Of a DNA stretch of 60,000 nt, positions 56,001 through 60,000 are shown one piece after another. Each line of letters begins with the position of its first letter. Position 1 is the stretch's first letter. The notes under the pieces were generated by a model. It was not told where the DNA came from, did not search any database, and saw only the letters and a program-made list of their open reading frames with translations. Source of the stretch: Hydractinia symbiolongicarpus (taxonomy: Eukaryota; Cnidaria; Hydrozoa; Anthoathecata; Hydractiniidae). The DNA lies in the NCBI RefSeq assembly GCF_029227915.1, contig NC_079884.1:23314001-23374000 (forward strand). Reading direction: 5' to 3'. The translations under genes were made by a program, and so were the position numbers.

Positions 56001-58387
56001 CAGAATGTTAATAATTCTAAAGGTAATATATTTTTGTCACTAGAAAATTTTTTTGCAGTGTTTAGAAATAAGTGGCGGGAATTCATTTTCACAAATAAAG
56101 AGGAAGAAAAATGACCAATAATGCAAATACAGGTAGAAAGTGAAATATAGCTGAAGTTAAATGTAAAGACATCAGAACACTAAACATAATGTTGAATAAT
56201 GTCAACATCGTTATTATAATTTTTTTACATCCATGTCAGTGCATAATTTTCCCATTCCTATCCTTATACGGACAATATTAGGCTTTCGCGAATATGGCTA
56301 TTTTAGAGCTTTTTTGCGATAATTATTTTCGCGAACGGCTGACTTTGCTATATGCATAAACTTGTAAACTGGCTATTTCTTGCAACTTGGCCTTTAAAGT
56401 AACCTGTTCATTACTCAGGATTCTTTATAATTTGCGTGAGTAATATTAATGAAAGAAAGCCTACTTGAACCGTTTCGTAGTCATTTTAATGAAATTTAAA
56501 CTGTACAAGTAGCAAAAGATAAAACCTATACCTCATCTCCAGGATTGGTGACAGAATTGATGGCGCAATGTAACGACTCGTAACCTCCAACTGTTACTAG
56601 AATCTAATCAAATGAATATAGCGACAAACACAAACAACATTAAAATCATACAGCTACTTAATAATTTGTGAATGTAGGTATAAAGGTGGATAATGGCAAT
56701 AACTGCAACAGTCATTTTTCGTAATCTAATTGTAGGAGAGGGGGGGGAAGAGATTTAGGGGACTTATTAAGAAGAGCTTGCCTGTACTTTTCTTATAATC
56801 TATAATTTGGGAAGGGTGTTAATAAATTAAAATAGGTGTTTTTTTAATCTGAAATTTGATTAGGGGTCAGCAAAAGCTGGGCTTAATTTTGTTAAGCTCA
56901 ACTTTTTAATTCAAATTGTTTTACCCAACCATCTTTGAACACTATACCTTTAACTAATTTGACTTCTTTGTCAGTAAATCAAATTATTTCCTCTCCTTAT
57001 GTTTTCAAAGACTTATTGAAAAATACACGTGTCAATTTCTTTTATTTTAACATTGGAAAGTGGTGTTAAAAATCTGAAATGGATTGTAAAATTTATAAAT
57101 TTTTTGCGTCGTTTCCCCCCCTCCCCCCCCCCCCCCCCCCCTACTTAAGTTATGAAGGTAATAATTTGGAGTGATTAAGGAACATACCTCTTTCATAGGA
57201 TCAATATCCCTTTTATATAATGGACTGTAGAGATCAGCTAAAGCGCCAACTAAGTCTGGATGGCCCTAAGATAGGAAATACATAAAAGTAAAAAACATTG
57301 AAAAATAAGAAATGTTTGACTGCATGCTAAATAATGCAACTGAATGGTAGCCAGGACAATTTATATTACCTGACCACGACAGTATTGGTTAAAATTAACA
57401 GTAGCACCAGGGGCTTGGGTTTCAATCAAGGCTGCTTTCAACTTATCAGAAACTACCTCGGGAAAATCGGGAAATCCCTTAAACGAAAAATTTAAAATTA
57501 ATTGATAAAAAAAGCAATAATAGAGGACAGGTCCAAAAATGAATTTCGTGAAGATTAATTTTCAGGCTTTTTGCACTTTTTCGCAATTTCAATTTATTTC
57601 AGGCCTACTAATGAAACAAGTTAATCTCTAATTAACTACTGACTATTATTTCACCAACCACAACAACAATTTATCAAGAAAAAAGAAAAAATCCTTTGGC
57701 AAAAAGTTTAGCGAAGATTAATTTGCATGAATTGACTGTTCGAAAATTTTGGCACAGACAAATTTTCGCGAATGCAAATAAAATTCTTGAATTTTTCAAA
57801 AATTAATCTTAATCGCGAAAATCAATCAACTTACAGTAGCTGGTAAAACTACCGACTTGTTGACTTGTTAGTTACGTTACCAGAAAAACTTTTTACAGAA
57901 TTTTCTTTTTTTTTTTGCTGATGTCCTGTCTTTACATGTACGCGCTTTTTGGTACAAAAGCAATTTTACTTGAAACACCACACATATTAAACTTACTCTC
58001 ACGTTTCTGACAAACACAAAATCTCTTCCTTAAAGAAAATTATTTGAATAAAGTAAACACAAGAATAGAACTTAAAAGTAAAATTATTTAGGAATTTTAT
58101 TAAATAAAAATTTAAGTAGAAGTTAAGAATATTTTTTAGTTATGTTACTTATAAATGGAAAGGTATGTAACTTGCTTACCTGTCCAAGATTTATTGGGTT
58201 GTACTGTCTTACCAAGTTCACTGATCTCACCCTAAATAAATAGAAAAAAACCACGCCTTCTACATTGGTATAATTCTATTGATATTGTCAGCAAAAGCGT
58301 TTTAAGAAACTAGCCGTACCATATGTTTTCCGGAATACCTTTAACAAGATTAGATAATTCCAATGGTGTTTCCTTTGAAGACGACAT
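50015..58387 (-). CDS. KYAT: kynurenine/glutamine-type aminotransferase, complete
   Basis: Complete gene, 14 exons, 423 aa (human KYAT1 is 422). Exons: 58320-58387 (MSSSKETPLE), 58180-58231, 57370-57477, 57188-57265, 56532-56603, 55826-55912, 54620-54736, 54009-54129, 52666-52742, 52223-52312, 51511-51697, 51193-51266, 50255-50341, 50015-50068. All junctions are GT-AG and in phase. It is a PLP fold-type I class I/II aminotransferase: VNLGQ-like NLGQGFPDFPE (about 37-46), GGYESLH, NTPHNPTGK with Asn190, SDEVYEWLVYDD with Asp218 and Tyr221, SAGKTF with the Schiff-base Lys252, GWK, and RFIRFCFIK with substrate-binding Arg401. Family reaction: kynurenine (or Gln/Met/Phe) plus a 2-oxoacid to kynurenic acid (or the matching 2-oxoacid), and cysteine-conjugate beta-lyase activity. 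No mitochondrial presequence is evident, so it is probably cytosolic. KYAT1 versus KYAT3 cannot be decided by eye. Confidence 0.95.
50535..51115 (+). repeat. dispersed ~600-bp repeat, copy 1
   Basis: Shares ordered blocks with 59155-59805 in the same orientation: GTGCAAGAAATTATA, TATGAATAA..AATTTTTT, AAGTAAATCGAAAGTTTGTT, ACCTCTAAAAAG, GACTGGCTTTATGT and CCGTGTAAGTCA. It lies within the KYAT intron between exons 12 and 13. Confidence 0.75.
51382..51500 (-). repeat. dispersed repeat family A, copy 3
   Basis: The reverse complement shows CTGTCTGTGTGTCTGTCTCT, CACGCAAAATGGTACC and the ACTAGT end. It begins about 10 bp inside the KYAT intron that follows exon 11, so the element fills most of that intron. 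Confidence 0.65.
52861..52931. repeat. near-perfect inverted repeat (hairpin)
   Basis: Arms 52861-52894 and 52897-52931 are complementary over 34 positions with a single one-base bulge and a 2-base loop. Weaker pairing extends outward through 52845-52860 and 52932-52945. The core is AAAAAGCCTGAGGT with its complement. It lies in the KYAT intron between exons 8 and 9. Confidence 0.9.
54186..54345. repeat. TTTCGCGAA-type AT-rich dispersed repeat
   Basis: Four TTCGCGA or TTCGTGA motifs at 30-40 bp spacing plus AATTTATTTTCGCGAATG, close to the 47090-47240 copy. In the KYAT intron between exons 7 and 8, just upstream of exon 8. Confidence 0.55.
54809..55280. mobile_element. hAT-like MITE candidate
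   Basis: Left terminus CAGGGTTGACACC and right-terminus complement TAGGTTGCCACC. About 472 bp, in the KYAT intron between exons 6 and 7. The duplication at the borders is not clear. Confidence 0.4.
57115..57141 (+). repeat. C homopolymer tract
   Basis: 27 bases, all C except one T. On the KYAT coding strand this is a G run in the intron between exons 4 and 5. It is prone to sequencing and assembly error. Confidence 0.85.
57540..57835. repeat. TTTCGCGAA-type AT-rich dispersed repeat
   Basis: Motifs GAATTTCGTGAAGATTAATT, GCGAAGATTAATTTGCATG and ATTTTCGCGAATGC are spread through the KYAT intron between exons 2 and 3. Probably two diverged or nested copies. Confidence 0.5.
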
Positions 58388-58643
58388 ATTGGATACCTGC
58401 GAATAAATAATAATTTTTACATTAAACAAAAATCATGGGCTATATTCATCACATCAAATGAGCTTAAAGGCAATGTAGAGGTCAAAATTTTGTTGTTGCT
58501 TCTTTGGTTGGATGAAAGAGTATGATGAGACGTTACAAAAATAGGAGCGATTTAAAATTTCAATAGTTATGATATCACACTTTCAGTATTTCGGATGTAA
58601 AAACACAAAAAAAAGTAACAAAGATCCGTCATTTGAATTTTGA

Positions 58644-59012
58644 TGACGTCAGCAATGATCCGTCGATGCGCAAAGATTTATTTTACAATTTTTTTGCGTT
58701 ATCTGAATTGTGTGGAGCTTGAGACGCTGGTTAAAATAATGTATAGGAGCGCGCGGTTTTGATCAGCAGTTCAGCTAGAGCTTGAAACACGATAAAAAAA
58801 ATGTGTACGATCATGTATTTTTGACGAATAGTTAGAAATGTTTAAATTTTTGTTTCATGACGTCATCAACCTGTTTGTTCCAAAACAGGTAGTTTAACCC
58901 AGCACTAGGAAATTGACCCTATTTTGGTCCCATGTGGCACCTTCTTACCCACGCAGAAGATGACGTCAGTTATTTCCAACCGTCACTATTTCTATTTAAT
59001 GAATTGACGTCA
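58644..59012. promoter_or_regulatory. cluster of four TGACGTCA (CRE/ATF) sites
   Basis: Perfect TGACGTCA palindromes at 58644-58651, 58858-58865, 58961-58968 and 59005-59012, all within 630 bp upstream of the KYAT start codon. CREB/ATF factors bind this octamer. Promoter function is inferred; similar TGACGTCA or TGACATCA words also occur in repeats near 44951 and 45092. Confidence 0.4.
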
Positions 59013-59154
59013 GTCCAAATGCATTGCCGTCTTTTTTTGCGCATTTAATTTTCGCGCAAAAGAGAAGTTAAATCTCTCTAGGGCTACGAAACGATTCAAT
59101 AAGCTTAATCCCTGCAATTTTTGAAAAATAGCGTGTAATAAACAGACCACTGAA

Positions 59155-59805
59155 AAGGTCAAGGTGCAAGAAATTATACACACTGTAGAATCATATAGGC
59201 GTGCAGACAACAATGTTTATGAATAATTAATTTTTTATGATAAAATTGCTACTTTTTTATTTTTTTAAAAAAAGAAAAAAATTTCTTTAGTATTTTTTTT
59301 TGGCAGTAAAATAAGCTACGGTCTGTAAAAAATATTAAATATAAGTAAATCGAAAGTTTGTTTTGACGAAGAAACAGAGACAAGACGAGGAGCTGTATTT
59401 GTCAAAAAATGCTATTTTACGTAATGTAATTAATACCTCTAAAAAGTTTCTAAAGTCATTGTTGTTGCTTAGACTGGCTTTATGTATAATAAACTTTAAT
59501 GTTTTTATAAGCAAAATTTCGAAAGATATTGAGCCAGCTAGTTCAAAAGATTTTTAAGTTTAATTTATTAGAAAGTTTGAGTTAAAGCAAGATAAGTACT
59601 TATATCGAACAAAACAAATCAATCATTGATATCCAAATATGTGGGGAACTCTTCTGTCATTTTCAGTTATATTTAAATGCCTAATTTGTGATTTAAATTG
59701 TTTCTGTCCTCAGTAATAATAAAAATTCCCACCGCCACCAGTTCCACTTTCGTGTAAGTCACCAAAGTCAAAAACCAACAGCTGTTTGGTAGCCCCTTTA
59801 AATGT
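59155..59805 (+). repeat. dispersed ~600-bp repeat, copy 2
   Basis: Second copy of the repeat at 50535-51115, located 0.8 kb upstream of the KYAT start. It differs by many substitutions and small indels (an extra A/T-rich stretch at 59250-59330), so this is an old duplication or a transposable family. Confidence 0.75.
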
Positions 59806-60000
59806 TTACAAAATATTAACTTTTATTATACAAAAATGGATTGGTTTGTACGACTGATGATGGCCACTGAAAAGCTTCCTCAATCTTGGATTTACACTAA
59901 CCAGACTTTACATTTGTACTATAATTTCTTTACTTAAAGAAGGTTGAAACTTCTAAAGAAACGATGACTACAGTTTTTAAACTGGTTTGAAAAAACTATT

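Noticed and set aside
1-60000. CRISPR arrays, bacterial operons or phage genes
   Set aside because: Spliceosomal introns and metazoan genes throughout; the few tandem repeats lack unique spacers. The terminator-like hairpin at 52.86 kb is therefore not read as a bacterial terminator.

Overview
The window is AT-rich eukaryotic DNA with short exons, many introns, GT-AG splice sites and many dispersed repeats. Gene content (PPAN, a kynurenine aminotransferase, RNF26, a PAN/ricin-lectin protein) is metazoan. CR1-type LINEs with 2A-like N-termini, Harbinger and Penelope remnants and many short inverted-repeat elements suggest an invertebrate, most likely a cnidarian. That placement is an inference; no ribosomal or mitochondrial marker is present.

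Layout. (1) 944-14353, minus strand: twelve exons of a major facilitator transporter, reading from membrane helix 1 at 14353 to about helix 9 at 944 and continuing off the left edge. Its introns hold a SINE with perfect 20-bp target duplications, a tRNA-derived SINE, tandem repeats and fold-back elements. (2) 14699-17345, minus: a small Cys-rich unassigned ORF and an ORF with a PAN/apple domain plus a ricin-B-like lectin. The start of the latter abuts, head to head, a full-coding CR1-like LINE (17344-20661, plus) with a canonical 2A motif. (3) 22282-23472: broken PIF/Harbinger transposase pieces in opposing orientation. (4) 23702-34305, minus: complete 15-exon Peter Pan (PPAN/SSF1) gene, 477 aa, every exon phase-matched. 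(5) 34306-38600: non-genic, with inverted-repeat elements, two small unassigned open frames and a 20-bp tandem repeat. (6) 38602-41265, minus: a second LINE with an altered 2A motif (CPGP for NPGP) and a lost C-terminus. (7) 41266-45597: repeats, including a 467-bp MITE with a relative near 7 kb. (8) 45621-46850, plus: RNF26-like membrane RING E3 ligase with an intronless coding region. (9) 46851-50014: repeats and a Penelope-type GIY-YIG fragment. (10) 50015-58387, minus: complete 14-exon kynurenine/glutamine aminotransferase, 423 aa, with a striking fold-back hairpin in one intron. About 600 bp of its intron 12 is repeated upstream of the gene (59155-59805).

The genes do not form a pathway: ribosome biogenesis (PPAN), tryptophan/amino-acid metabolism (KYAT), ER ubiquitin ligation (RNF26), solute export (MFS) and a secreted or surface lectin-like protein. 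The most notable points are the two 2A variants in the LINEs, the LINE/lectin head-to-head junction, the near-perfect intronic hairpin, and several uncatalogued repeat families. Multi-exon models were built by eye from splice sites and reading phase; no alignment or transcript evidence was available.
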